Assembly: GCA_033032175.1 (NCBI GenBank)
Contig: CM065320.1
Location: 6,014,001-6,078,000 of the forward strand
DNA from: Saturnia japonica
Taxonomy: Eukaryota; Arthropoda; Insecta; Lepidoptera; Saturniidae
DNA: 64,000 bases
Direction of reading: 5' to 3'
In this document: positions 24,901-33,913 of the stretch, piece after piece
Layout of the letters: each line of letters starts with the position of its first letter
Position numbering within the stretch: position 1 is the stretch's first letter
Program-made: the position numbers and the translations under genes
Notes under the pieces: generated by a model
The model's database searches: none
Told to the model about the DNA's origin: nothing
The model's input: only the letters and a program-made list of their open reading frames with translations

Positions 24901-27900
24901 GACCAGTCATAAATTACCGGAGAGGGTAGAACGACGTCTGCCAGTACGGACGTCTGTCGGCACTAGTCATTAATTCATTATATACAATTCCACATCGTGT
25001 TACAAGTATTATTGTCTCGTCTTCAATTAAAATGTTATTGCTCATATAATTAGGCACAGTAGATTCTAAAGAATGGAATTTAACGTGTAAAAGATAGGCT
25101 ACATTTTAGGCAAAATTACTCTTTTTTTTATATCCACCTCCTACATTTGGATGTTTATGAGATTTCACTACTTTTTATTGACAAACCATCTCAATCGAGA
25201 CTTGGTACGTGTTTTATAGCATGTTTTTCTTGGGATTTCAGTTCTTTATATAGTTTATTATAAGGTTTCTAAATGAGATACTGGAATTTCATTATATCTA
25301 TAAGCAGAATAGGCCTATCATGTTGATTGAGTTTATTGCTCTTAATAACACCGCCGCGACCTCCATCCCCGCGGCAACTCAAGCCTAGGTCCGTTCCTCG
25401 GTGTGAAGCCCTTGAGTCTGGCAGCTGCCCGCGCGATACAGGTGACATTGCACTTGCATTCACTTAGCTACCTATACACATGATTACACACAATATCTTA
25501 TTATAGCCCCATGCCCGGTAAAGCCGTAAAAGCCATCAACAACTCTGTTTTTGGATAAGGCCCCTCAAGCTAACAGTAAGGTCAGTTAAAAAAAATCTCT
25601 TAATGTTTACCCCTAGGCACTAGAGCACTTTAACGCTGCGCTTAGAAATAATATTATATAAACGGGGGCTTTTTCAATATCTTTTGCAGTTTGGCAGGGC
25701 ACTTTGGGTTCTACATCATTTACTCTACACTAGATCTTAGATTTTTGTGGACCATTAGAAAATGCTCATCAGATTCAATAACTTTTACTAAGACGGTATT
25801 TCGATAGTTCTTATAGTTTGGCGGGGCTCTTAGGGTTCCACATCAGGTACTCCATACCTTCTATTTTTATTTGTCATCAGAAAACTCTCATCATATTATT
25901 AAAAAAAAATTCTATGGCGGTATTTCGATATCTCTAATAGTTTGGCTGGGCACTTGAGTTTCACACCAGGATCAGATCATCTTAAATCGGGATTTTTTAT
26001 TTTTTTCTTGCTATAAAGGCTAAACTAAAGTTCAAAATTCAAAATTTGTAAGAGTGCTAGAAGTATCTTAGAGTATTGATGATCGATGTGTGTGTGTCAG
26101 TGACAAAATTAAATATACCTTTTTTGACTAGCGATAATTCGTAACTTATAAGCTATAATTATTAAGTATATTGGCATTATAGCCAGTTATGGTATGTACT
26201 CTTGATCTCTAAAAATTCAAACTTTTTGCTTTATATACAACGAAGTTACAGGGGTTCAAAAGAGGCAAAAGTTCGAGAAAAGGATGGTACGGCTGCGCTC
26301 GACTTGGCAGGCCCACTGCCGTGCCCCCCCTAATAGGAGGTTCGAGTTGTCGAAATAATGAAATCTTTAATTTGGTTGTCTCGTAGGGTTCAAATGCAAA
26401 ACTATACGTAAGACGAAAATATGAACGCATGCAAAAATTTAGGCAGATAGAGGCGACGGCAACAGCCCAGGCTGTATGTATTTTAAGCTTGTTGCTCTTT
26501 ATACTCGACTGAGTAGGTACTTTCTGGTTCGTCCTCAAGTCCGGTGATGCTGTCAAAGCCCTAAATGGCTCCAGGGTCCTTAAGGCTAACAGTATAACCA
26601 GTTGGAAAGAAGGTATTAGTTTTATGAGGCTTATGGCATACAGCATGGCATGGCATACTTAGGTCGAGGCTTATGGGTACGCGGTAGGTATTTGGTTTAT
26701 AGATAGAAAATGGAACTGCCAATCATGATTGAATTTTCGTAAATATATTGTATATGTATATCGTCCACAGTGGCCTTGATAACAAAAAATTACATAAATA
26801 TGCAAAACTGGTACCTATTATGTTTGTACGCTATGCTAAGCCGTCTAAATTGTATAACGACATCGACATCGGACACAACGACATCGGATCGATACTCCAT
26901 TAGTTCCTATCATCCGGCTAACTCGATTTCTTAAAATTAGTAACATAAGTTCAAAAGCAGAGTATATATTCATTAGTCCATTTATAAGTGCAACAAAAGT
27001 AGAATAGATAATAATACATTGATTACTATATTAATGTTATAAGCACATAAAAATCTTTTGTGCACCTGTTAGTGAATCTATAACTTCTGAACGACGTGAC
27101 CGATTGATAATATATTTATTTTATCTAGACTATGGTTCACAGCTAATTTAGGATCCGATAGGTGGCTCTGTGGCCGAGCCATTAGCCACTGGAAAGGGCA
27201 GAACAAATTCTTGCAAGTTAGCAAGTTAACTATAAATATCTAGTCATACTTTTTAAAGTTAAAATAAAAGCGACGTTAGTATATGTAATAATAATAAGTA
27301 AATAAAATTTTAGTTGACTAATAATAACAATAATGAATAATTTATTAAATAATAATTTTCATTTTATAGCTTCAGTTATTTATTTATATATTGCGTGATA
27401 CACTGAACTGAAATAAACAAGAGCCCATATAAATTGGTTTCATTGTCAAGTTAAATTAATCTGCGTAGGTGGTTTATGATTATGAAGTAAGTTTGAGTAT
27501 GTAAATGAAGCGCGATAACCACACGATTCCGTCACTCGTAAACTTCGTTGATGTTGTATTTATTTACGATTTTCCTATATACATACGTATTTCATATGTA
27601 ATAATAATTTCATCTTTGAAATACAATACATCTTGACTTATTAATTGTTTAAAATGAGGATGCCATTACTGATGTTTGATTTGTTATTGCAGTTTTATCT
27701 ACATGTTCTTTAAATAAATACATATTATAAAACTCAACGTCTCTATGTCTGTCTGTCCGTTTATGTTTTTTTCACGCGAAAACCACTTATCCGATTAACA
27801 TGGACTATAAAAAATTCATAGCTATGTTGTCTGCCCAGGTTATAGGCTAGATAAAGTCTAGGTTAAATAAAGTATTCTGTCACTACTCAGTTTCTCCACT

Positions 27901-30900
27901 GCTGAGACCCGACGCGACAGGTTCTTAGCTCATTCTTCTGAAGAGAAAGTGAACTTGTTTGCTTCTCTTTTTGCTGAATTCTCGCATTTAGATACTGATG
28001 GTGAAGTGCCTCCTAATCTACCAGTTTGCGAGACACTTATGTCAGAAATTTCGCATTCGTCAGACTGAGGTACGTAAAACCCTAATTCTTTTTTCTAAAG
28101 TAAAAGTGGCCAAGTTACCCCTTATAGTATTAGCTATCTACCCGTGAAAGACCCGTCAAAATCGGTCCAACCATTTCGAAGATTACTCGGAAGAAACAAA
28201 CAGACAAAAATTTAAAAAATGGGTTTTAAAATAATGGGTATAACGATAAAAAAGTCAAATTTTAGGATATTGGGAGACAGCCGTTACTCATAGATAGGTA
28301 ATATACAAATAAGTATTACAGTATATAACGCTGAATTGCCTTTCATCTACGGATTTATTTCAATTTTAGGTTAGGTTACACACATCACGCCGCTCCCCTA
28401 ACGGGGTAGGCAGAGATCACGTCCTTCCACTGGGTATATACGATCCTCGCATACATCTTTAACTTCTTCAACATTCATAAATCTTTTCACGCACGCTCGT
28501 CGTCTTAGAGTACTCTTCCTTTTCCAACGTTCCCATTCTCACTCGCATTATAAATTTGTTTAGTCATTCTTCTTTCATTCATTCCTCTATATACCCAAAC
28601 CATCAAGCATCCCTTTCTCAATCCGTGCGGCTATACATTCTTTCACACCACAAAGTTCTTTTATCACACTATTTCTTATCTTGTCACTCAATTTCAATCC
28701 TGACATACCTCTTAGCGCTTTTAATTCTATTGCATTTATTTTGTTTTCATGCTTTTTCTGCCACACCCAACTTTCACTTCCGAACTTGAGTTTTGGAAGT
28801 AACACTGCTCTATGTATAGCCAGATGAGCTTTCATAGAAATGTCCTGGCTGTTCATAAAGGTTAATTAACAAAATTAACCTACGAGTTTCCAAATGATAA
28901 TCAAAATAATAGGAATAATATAAAATAGTATGTATTCATGAAATTGTAGACATTCTTTTAGACTGAGATATTCCCATAGTACTATAACGATTTAATTAAA
29001 ATATGATTTAAAAGTAGTACATGCCTGCTCAATGCTCTCTCTGACAGAGATTTCATGGAAGCAGACGCAACCAATCTCTTTGCTCCGTCGTTGTCCTTCG
29101 TCGGTACTGATCATTCGGTCTCCCATTTGGTCTGATTTGTTTGCGACAAGTACCACAGGGGTCTCTGGAACGCCATCCTGGAATATAGCATAATTTTTCT
29201 TTTGTTTTATTAAAACTTTTAGAAATGTAGACCAGAATACTTGTGATTTTAAATTATTGTGTATTAATATACGATATTGTTGTGTATGTTATTATTAGGT
29301 CCTTACATATGAAATTAGCATTTTGTCGTACTGACCACATTGTTCTGAAATATCTCCTCTTTGGTTAAGAATTCCAAATTCAAATTTATAAATTCATTTA
29401 GCTGGTAAATTTGAGTTTTGAAAACAGTCATTCATTTGTTTTTTCCTCATTTTTTTTTTGGCGTCGCTTATTTCCGCACAATGGAAAACATTAAATATCG
29501 GTATATTTACGAGTTCGAGTTCTACCGTGGCACCAGTGCTGTAGAAACAGATTAATGATGTGTACGGCGCTGGTGTCGCAAAAGAAAGCACGGTACGTTT
29601 TTGGTTTCGAAATTTCGACCTTCAGAACCAACCCCGTGGACGGCCGGAGCCCAAAGTGGAAAATTAAGTATTAAAGGATGTTGTGGAATTGGATCCATCA
29701 CAAAGCACTTCAGAGATAGCTGCAGACTTCGGTGTAAGTGATAAAATGATTTTAATTCACTTGAAACAAAGTGAAAGTGAAAAAGCTCGAGAAATGGGTA
29801 CCTACCGCATGAATTGACTGAAGTATATCAACAAACACGCATTGAGTGTTTCTTTACATTACTCAACCGACACAATAACACGGAAATTATGAATCGTATT
29901 ATTACTTGTGACTAATAAATGGATCCTTTTTAAAAATCGGAAACGCTGATCACAGTGGTTCAACACAAGAGAACTGGCCAAATCCTGTCTCAAGCGAAAG
30001 TTGACTCAGAAAAAGGTACTGACGAGTGTTTGGTGGACCAGTACTGGTGTCATAGATTTCAGCTTCCTAAGATCTGGCCAGACGTTACCGGCAGATCTGT
30101 ATTGTCAAAAATTGTAAACCATGATGGAAAAGCTAGCCGTTAAACGACAGAGACTGGTCAATATCTCCAGTCCATTGCTGTTTCAGGACAACGCTTCATG
30201 ACAGACGGTCGCTAAATTGGAGGAACTGCGGTTGAAATATCTCTGACACCCACCATACTTCCCGGACTTTGCTCCAATAGATTACTACTTATTTCGGAAT
30301 TTGGACAAATTACTTGCAAAGAAAAAAATTCAGTTCCGATGGGCTGTCGAAACCGCCTTCAAAGATATTGTTGATTCTCGCTCCAACAATTTTTTCAGCA
30401 ATAGAATCAATGAACTAAGTACCTATGAAATGACGAAAGTGCATTATCTAATAATGTACCCTACATACTTCGAATGATTAAATGTATAATTTCACAATAA
30501 TTTTTCGTTTTACTTTTTCCATTTATAACGCTAATTTCATTTGTAATGACCTAATTTAATATATTATATTATGTTTTATAGTTATTCGTTTTCTATTATA
30601 ACTATGTTTTATAATTCATAGAATACTTATTCAAATAATAATATAACAGTGACGATAAATTTTTCGTAATGGCTTCCGCCTACACAGTAATTAGTCTTTC
30701 ATTTCATCATAAAACAAGAAAATTTGCTTTTCAATTTACTTAATAATCTTTTATAAATTGTATATAAAGATATATCCTTTACAAATAGAATCTTGATAAA
30801 ACGATGTGGTCAAAGAATAAATATGATAGAGATTGTGGTACCAGTAATTACATATATTGCTGAGCCGTGGTTGCTAACTTTGGGCCTCATAAGAAAGCTC

Positions 30901-32426
30901 AAGGTCACTAAAAGAGCAATGGAGAGAGCTATGCTCGGAGTTACTCTTCGCGATTGAATCAGAAATGAGGAAATCCACAAAATAACCGATGTCACGGAGA
31001 TAGCTAGACTTAAGTGGCAGTGGACGGGACAAGTAGCTCGTAGAACGAATGACCGATGAGGCCAAAGAGTTCTCGAGTGGCAACCATGTACCGGAAGATG
31101 AAGCATGGGAAAACCCACCACAAAGTGGTCCGACGACCTGTTAAAAGTTGCGAGAAGCCGCTGGATGCGAGCAGCACAGGACCATTCGTTGTGGCGATCC
31201 TTGGAGGAGGCCTATGTCCAGCAATGGACGTATTTTGGCTGAAGTAATGATGATGATTGGGAAATAATTATATTAACCAATAGACGTGGAACTTCGCTCT
31301 AAGTTCTGTATTGCCTAAAAAGTTGGCCGTCACAGGACGCCCGGCAGATGTGAAACATGCTAGTAAATATTTAAAAAAAAAAAACACCGGGTGATCCCGA
31401 AACACGATAAAACAAAAGAGAGTCACTGTGAAGCTGTTTATTTTATTACTATGTGTGTGATGGACGCGATCCCTACCTACCGCTTTTAATTTATCCATTT
31501 TTTAGCATGAAATTTTGAAATGATCCAGTTTTTCTATTTAAAAAAAGAACTTGGTTCGACACCACCAACGTTGGGACCAAAGTGTCGCTACGCGAACAAC
31601 CGGTCAGACCCGCCGCATTAATGTTTAACATCAAAAATATTAATTGAACCTAGAGGGTTAGGATGTTTGATCGCTTCAAATTCAATTAAATTACTTTGTA
31701 GTATGTGGCTAGTAACCGAGAAAGACGTAAGAATGATCTTTGATTGTTATTAACGGTCACGCAATGAATTTAATCTCCTCTATTTGTATGTGAGGTTTAG
31801 CGTAAAACCGTGTAAATATGAATGAGGGCGTGATGGTAAATCAATAAGTACCTTTATTGAAGACGCAAGTCGCCGTCGCCTTTTATTATAGTTTATGAGG
31901 AATTTTAAGCGATGACACTCATCAAACGAGCACTTGTCTGTTACTGAATACATGAGTATAAACGCTTCAGCCCATCTGATGTTATTCTCCAGATTCACAT
32001 ACTCTCCTTCCTACACAATACATAAAATGGTTTTGAAAGATAAACGGTTTTATATCTTTTTAAAGAAAGAAGTACAGTTAAATAACTCACATGCGCATCA
32101 CCAGCGGAATCGAGTATTTCAAAATACACCATCTCATTATCTATTACGGTTTGAAAGCCGTAAATCTTTTCCAAATTGGGATCGTATTCGCCGATGAAAC
32201 GCCGCGTTATAAATCTTACAACTAATGCTGCAAAGAAACATAATTATCATCACTAATGTTTGACTTTGATACGAGTTCTTTTATGGACGAATCACGTACC
32301 AGATTTTCCAACTCCCGATTGACCTAGTACCATGACTTTGAACGGTTTCGGTTTAGGACAAAGTACGAGTTTCGCTAGCGAATTCTTAGGCGATGCGCTA
32401 GTGTTCATAGACATAACTGTCGCCAT
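12491..32426 (-). CDS. RERG/RASL-type small GTPase gene, six coding exons
   Basis: This Ras-superfamily GTPase is assembled from exons 32426-32300, 32227-32091, 32010-31852, 29177-29025, 17722-17560 and 12732-12491. Every junction preserves frame, giving 326 residues. The P-loop is GQSGVGKS (35-42), switch [10 protein letters not shown] (57-65), switch II LDSAGD (81-86) and the guanine-specificity motif NKSD (154-157). The order and the [15 protein letters not shown] and [14 protein letters not shown] blocks are typical of RERG/RASL11/12 proteins, cytosolic regulators of growth signalling. Like RERG it lacks a C-terminal CAAX box, ending NNASTY. The C-terminal extension (193-326) is Ser/Arg/Pro-rich. 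Ras positions 12, 35 and 61 are Ser37, Asn60 and Asp86, so GTP hydrolysis and effector switching may be unusual. AATAAA lies 16 nt past the stop. The promoter was not identified. Confidence 0.8.
13587..13672. repeat. Short inverted repeat flanking a GC-richer segment
   Basis: TTGGTGATTACC at 13589 is mirrored by GGTAATCACCAA near 13658, and imperfect similarity extends outward. It resembles a small MITE or decayed palindrome. It lies inside intron 5 of the GTPase gene. Confidence 0.4.
13838..13862. repeat. GA microsatellite
   Basis: A (GA)n run of about ten units is followed by GATAGAGAG, in intron 5. Confidence 0.85.
14008..14167 (+). pseudogene. THAP-domain exon remnant
   Basis: After a consensus acceptor (TTTTCTTCAG at 14007) the frame reads [20 protein letters not shown], then [21 protein letters not shown] and a stop at 14165. 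This is the second half of a THAP zinc finger: the invariant Trp, the C..H pair in ICSNHF, and the terminal AVP box. The first Cys pair would lie on an upstream exon I did not find. THAP domains occur in P-element-like transposases and host DNA-binding proteins. Here it sits antisense in the GTPase intron, so I take it for a transposon or retrocopy relic. Confidence 0.6.
14602..15874 (+). mobile_element. Mariner element, mori-like, with both inverted repeats
   Basis: Terminal repeats of about 24 bp lie at 14602-14625 and 15851-15874 (21 matches), each beginning AGGT and sharing ATGAAATTGCCG, next to TA dinucleotides. The size (1.27 kb) is right for mariner. It is inserted in intron 5 of the GTPase gene, antisense to it. 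Confidence 0.88.
14790..15807 (+). pseudogene. Mariner transposase with two frameshifts
   Basis: The transposase starts [19 protein letters not shown] and ends near 15807. The catalytic residues are all present: CDEKW (D1), [11 protein letters not shown] (D2) and [11 protein letters not shown] (D3), the last pair 34 residues apart as in D,D34D mariners. The frame shifts after VDKWVPDEL (about 15145) and again near 15316 (KQA|PKRK), so no intact protein is made. Apart from these two indels it is nearly open, so inactivation is fairly recent. Confidence 0.9.
15880..17360. other. GTPase intron 5, no further gene seen
   Basis: AT-rich intronic DNA. The short ORFs at 16732 and 17195 carry no recognisable motif. 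Confidence 0.45.
17371..17496. repeat. Fold-back MITE
   Basis: Two imperfect inverted arms of about 50 bp run from GGACCGATTTTTTAATC (17371) to its mirror GATTGAAAAATCGGCC (ending 17496), around a short loop. No coding capacity. It lies 60 bp downstream of GTPase exon 5. Confidence 0.65.
17560..17722 (-). CDS. GTPase exon 5
   Basis: Acceptor TTATTATACAG precedes [18 protein letters not shown], which continues the GTPase after the G5 helix as in RERG-like proteins. I place the donor at T|GTATGT (17559) because it leaves one base, matching the two leading bases of exon 6. Without splicing the frame would read through to a stop at 17507, adding only a hydrophobic 17-residue tail. That is an alternative 3' end. 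Confidence 0.7.
17822..18047 (-). pseudogene. LINE ORF2 fragment (linker before reverse transcriptase)
   Basis: On minus the frame reads [14 protein letters not shown], then [11 protein letters not shown], the region between endonuclease and reverse transcriptase in insect RTE/CR1-like LINEs. A neighbouring frame continues [12 protein letters not shown] after a frameshift. Only about 75 residues survive. Its left end enters the tandem array described below, where a shorter remnant recurs at 20738-20775. Confidence 0.55.
18770..18861 (-). mobile_element. Jockey 3' fragment in block A1
   Basis: A poly-T run is followed by the inverted terminal module, with a possible 6-bp duplication (CGCGCT) on both sides. 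The same insertion is present in block A2 near 21515-21605, so it predates the tandem duplication. Confidence 0.8.
18889..19186 (-). mobile_element. Jockey 3' fragment in block A1, cut off
   Basis: Same insertion as 21630-22324 but truncated after the CTCCTGGGAGG hairpin. The missing half and the right target duplication show that A1 was rearranged after the insertion. Confidence 0.85.
19187..19740. other. Unique spacer B between array units
   Basis: No coding content seen. A short piece near 19610-19650 resembles the 'agtagagtaata...agtaccca' part of block A. Confidence 0.5.
19741..20740. repeat. Tandem-array block C, copy 1
   Basis: About 1 kb almost identical to 22964-23957, including the same chance ORF. 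It starts TTTTATTCACAAGATGGC. A diverged relative of part of it is seen near 63245-63400. No protein motif is recognisable. Confidence 0.85.
20738..21935. repeat. Tandem-array block A, copy 2
   Basis: Matches 17995-19186 with only scattered differences and carries the same two Jockey insertions. It begins with a short LINE remnant. Confidence 0.85.
21630..22324 (-). mobile_element. Jockey 3' end, complete insertion with 13-bp duplication
   Basis: CCCTTTTAGTAGG at 21617-21629 and 22325-22337 flanks a 695-bp minus-strand insertion. It consists of a poly-A tail (poly-T at 21630-21669), the 3' UTR, and the last codons of ORF2. This copy defines the boundaries of the truncated A1 version. Confidence 0.88.
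22347..22963. repeat. Tandem-array block D, copy 1
   Basis: Matches 24551-25186. Internally it repeats a roughly 200-bp theme twice ('...GATAGGTGACTTTGTGG' and '...GATAGGTGGCGCTGTGG'). A diverged relative is at 27040-27235, and an inverted relative of its end lies at 57200-57420. Confidence 0.8.
22964..23957. repeat. Tandem-array block C, copy 2
   Basis: Near-identical to block C1 (19741-20740), directly abutting D1. Confidence 0.85.
24034..24550. repeat. Tandem-array block A, copy 3 (diverged, short)
   Basis: Homologous to the first 450 bp of block A but clearly more diverged, with a roughly 50-bp insertion. It lacks the part holding the Jockey insertions. Confidence 0.75.
24551..25186. 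repeat. Tandem-array block D, copy 2
   Basis: Close copy of D1. It continues into GACAAACCATCTC, whereas D1 is cut at the same point by block C2. Confidence 0.8.
25347..25596 (+). mobile_element. Jockey 3' fragment with 8-bp duplication
   Basis: CTCTTAAT occurs at 25339-25346 and 25597-25604. The insert starts within the last ORF2 codons and ends in an A-run. The empty site is visible in the related repeat near 57640, which confirms the boundaries. Confidence 0.88.
25680..25975 (+). repeat. Minisatellite of about 125-bp units
   Basis: Two full units and a partial third, each running from a TAGTTTGGC(G/T)GGGC start to a GGTATTTCGATA end. A homologous array is at 57775-58185. Confidence 0.75.
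26320..26612 (+). mobile_element. Older Jockey 3' fragment
   Basis: Contains GCGACGGCAACAGCCC, then the terminal module (AAGTCCGGTGATGCTG...CTTAAGGCTAACAGT). It is more diverged than the other copies. Confidence 0.65.
27040..27235 (+). repeat. Diverged block-D relative
   Basis: Shares the 'AAAATCTT.TGTGC.CCTGTTAGTGA', 'GAACGACGTGACCGATTGA' and 'CGATAGGTGGCTCTGTGG' landmarks with block D. Confidence 0.55.
28060..28235 (+). repeat. Interspersed retroposon tail
   Basis: 'Taaaaccctaattctttt...aaaagtggcc', then 'cccgtcaaaatcggtccaac' and 'acaaacagacaaaaattt', matches the tails at 36330-36480 and 40070-40240. Intronic in the GTPase gene. Confidence 0.55.
28372..28856 (-). pseudogene. LINE reverse-transcriptase C-terminal fragment
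   Basis: The frame 28856-28587 reads [27 protein letters not shown] and [16 protein letters not shown], the region after the reverse-transcriptase core in insect LINEs. Neighbouring frames continue with [17 protein letters not shown] and the end motif before the 3' UTR. It is frameshifted and 5'-truncated, in GTPase intron 4. Confidence 0.75.
29025..29177 (-). CDS. GTPase exon 4 (NKSD motif, GC donor)
   Basis: The 153-nt phase-0 exon follows acceptor ATATTCCAG and encodes residues 142-192. It contains VVLVANKSD (guanine specificity) and GCVCFHEIS (the G5 region), ending RESIEQ. The base pair after the exon is GC (CAG|GCATGT), so intron 4 would be a GC-AG intron. No GT donor in the right place keeps the frame to exon 5. 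Confidence 0.87.
29297..30552 (+). mobile_element. Mariner element, mori-like, complete but heavily decayed
   Basis: Inverted repeats of 23 bp (29297-29319 and 30530-30552, two mismatches) begin AGGTC and end AAATTAGC, next to TA. They resemble the repeats of the 14.6-kb element. The transposase starts [14 protein letters not shown] at 29481 and can be followed to the end, with fragments FWFRNF, LLFQDN and [10 protein letters not shown], but many stops and indels occur. The second Asp (QDN) and the third (IDYY) remain. It lies in GTPase intron 3. Confidence 0.88.
30813..31265 (+). pseudogene. RTE-clade LINE 3' end
   Basis: One frame reads [59 protein letters not shown] and [10 protein letters not shown], then a stop and a GATGAT-type tail. 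This is the C-terminus of insect RTE reverse transcriptases. Three in-frame stops interrupt it (RD*IR, DR*GQ, GR*SM). It is 5'-truncated, in GTPase intron 3. Confidence 0.88.
31852..32010 (-). CDS. GTPase exon 3
   Basis: The 159-nt phase-0 exon encodes residues 89-141, [17 protein letters not shown] then [15 protein letters not shown], ending LASSIK at AAG|GTACTT. The SVTD and SFDE blocks are the usual RERG/RASL core. The basic loop KRRRRL is a family-like insertion. Confidence 0.88.
32091..32227 (-). CDS. GTPase exon 2 (switch I and II)
   Basis: This 137-nt exon completes Ala43 and runs to His88. It contains EYDPNLE (switch I) and FEILDSAGD (switch II). It ends CAT|GTGAGT. Intron 2 is 80 bp and ends ATTGTGTAG. 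Confidence 0.88.
32300..32426 (-). CDS. GTPase exon 1 (start codon and P-loop)
   Basis: The ATG at 32426 opens [10 protein letters not shown], and the exon encodes residues 1-42 plus one base. It ends with GVGKS then G|GTACGTG. The start is the first ATG in the open frame, with further Met at residues 5 and 7. Intron 1 is only 72 bp and ends CTTTGCAG. Confidence 0.85.
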
Positions 32427-33067
32427 GATTTATTTGTCTTTCCACCTTTGTGTCGAAAACATTTTTATAAAGTCACGTCACAAATCTGAAAATACGATAA
32501 TATCGTTGTAAAAATTAAATGTAATATCAGAATTCGTATCAAGGTTTTCACTTTGCGATCGTTTTAGTAATGCCGTACTAAATTAACTCCCTGCATTTAA
32601 ACGTTAACTATGGCAGTAAAAACTGATTATGTATGTAAATTCTTTGGATGTATAATTGTTTATTAACACATTATTATTTTTTGTTAACAACAGTCGGGGA
32701 AAAGCACCTTAAAGCATTATTTACGCTGAGTTAGATTGTTTCTGGAGCATTGTTTTTGGATTATTTCTGTATAAAATATGCGAGCAGGTAAGTATACTGC
32801 AGCCATGGAAGTAATAAAAATCTAACTTCAATATTTCTATTATTTTTCTCAACAGTCATATAGTGTGTAACCCCTTTATTGGATAGTAGTTACAGAAATA
32901 TTGAAATGACTAATGATTTGGATGCAACTTTTCGTGTACTTACATTTTCTCATTTTAAATATAAAACTTTGATAAATCCTTTTTAGTGAATATCCAAAAA
33001 AATAAAAAGAGTCATACATGCTACAATTAAATTGTATATAGTTGATTATTGGACCTATATACAATAT

Positions 33068-33125
33068 GTACTAAAAACCCCCTCGAATCTGAAAAGGGTA
33101 TATAGCTACCCCAATGACATTACCA
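33068..33125 (-). repeat. Short interspersed repeat (inverted relative of 10755-10805)
   Basis: Read on minus, 'GGTAATGTCATTGGGGTAG...TACCCTTTTCAGATTCGAGGGGGTTTTT' matches 10748-10801 closely. The end of the same repeat also appears at 33860-33885. Confidence 0.6.
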
Positions 33126-33286
33126 CAAAAATATCAAAATTTTATTTATTATGAAATTAACATATTTTGTTTTAGTTTCCCTAAAATTTAGCAAATTTTT
33201 AAACGTGATAACACCGTCACCAGCCCTGGCGCAGCGCAGCGGAACGTTTGATCGTATTATTATTATTTGGTAAGACACACTAGCAG

Positions 33287-33760
33287 CTAATTAGCTGATG
33301 CGTGCGTATCAAATAGCTTGGAGATATCTTCCTTGTCCAATCTGCTCTTATAGGGGGTTATGGTAGGAGCCATCACAACTTTTTCTGGAAGTTTATTCCA
33401 TGCTGTGACCACTCTGTTAGGCAAGAAATGCTTCATTGGGTTTCTTTTTGCTGGGAATTCCCAAAGTTTCAAGGGATGACCTCGTAGGTGTTTATTTTCA
33501 TTTGACTTATACATATCTTTAAGGCTGGGCACATCGTAATAATTAGTGAGGATTTTATAAGTTTCAATTAACCTGCCCCTTTGTCTACGCTGTTCTAGTG
33601 TGGTAAGGCCAAGGTTTATGAGGCGCTGTTCATAAGGTAAGTTACGCATTGCATACACCATCTTAGTAGCCCTTCTCCTGTACATTATCAATGAGCTTAA
33701 TGTGAGCGTATGGCGGTACCCTGCGCCACACCGCCTGTATTGCCATATAAGTTTCTTCAT
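33287..33760 (-). pseudogene. CR1/L2-type LINE reverse-transcriptase C-terminus
   Basis: 157 open residues include RRRATKMVYAMRNLPYEQRL, LGLTTLEQRRQRGRLIE, YKILTNYYDVP, LRGHPLKL and FLPNRVVTAWNKLPE. This is the tail after the reverse transcriptase in CR1/L2-like elements (the 'LEQRR.RGDLIETYKI' and 'F..R....WN.LP' signatures). The rest of the element is missing. The segment is open but has no start or promoter of its own. Confidence 0.88.
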
Positions 33761-33913
33761 TTAACTTTTTTTACATTTTATTAGGGATAATTTATGTAAG
33801 TTATAATTTGAGATAGATAACATAAACAGAATATAATCTCGATACCTAATCACACCTTCACGGATCCGACGGGGTTTTTAATACACACTATATATGTATA
33901 TATATTATATATA

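Noticed and set aside
26209..26646. 145-residue ORF on the minus strand
   Set aside because: Lies across an antisense Jockey 3' fragment and adjacent repeat. No protein family resemblance.
28556..28789. 77-residue plus-strand ORF
   Set aside because: Antisense shadow of the LINE reverse-transcriptase fragment, which has recognisable motifs.
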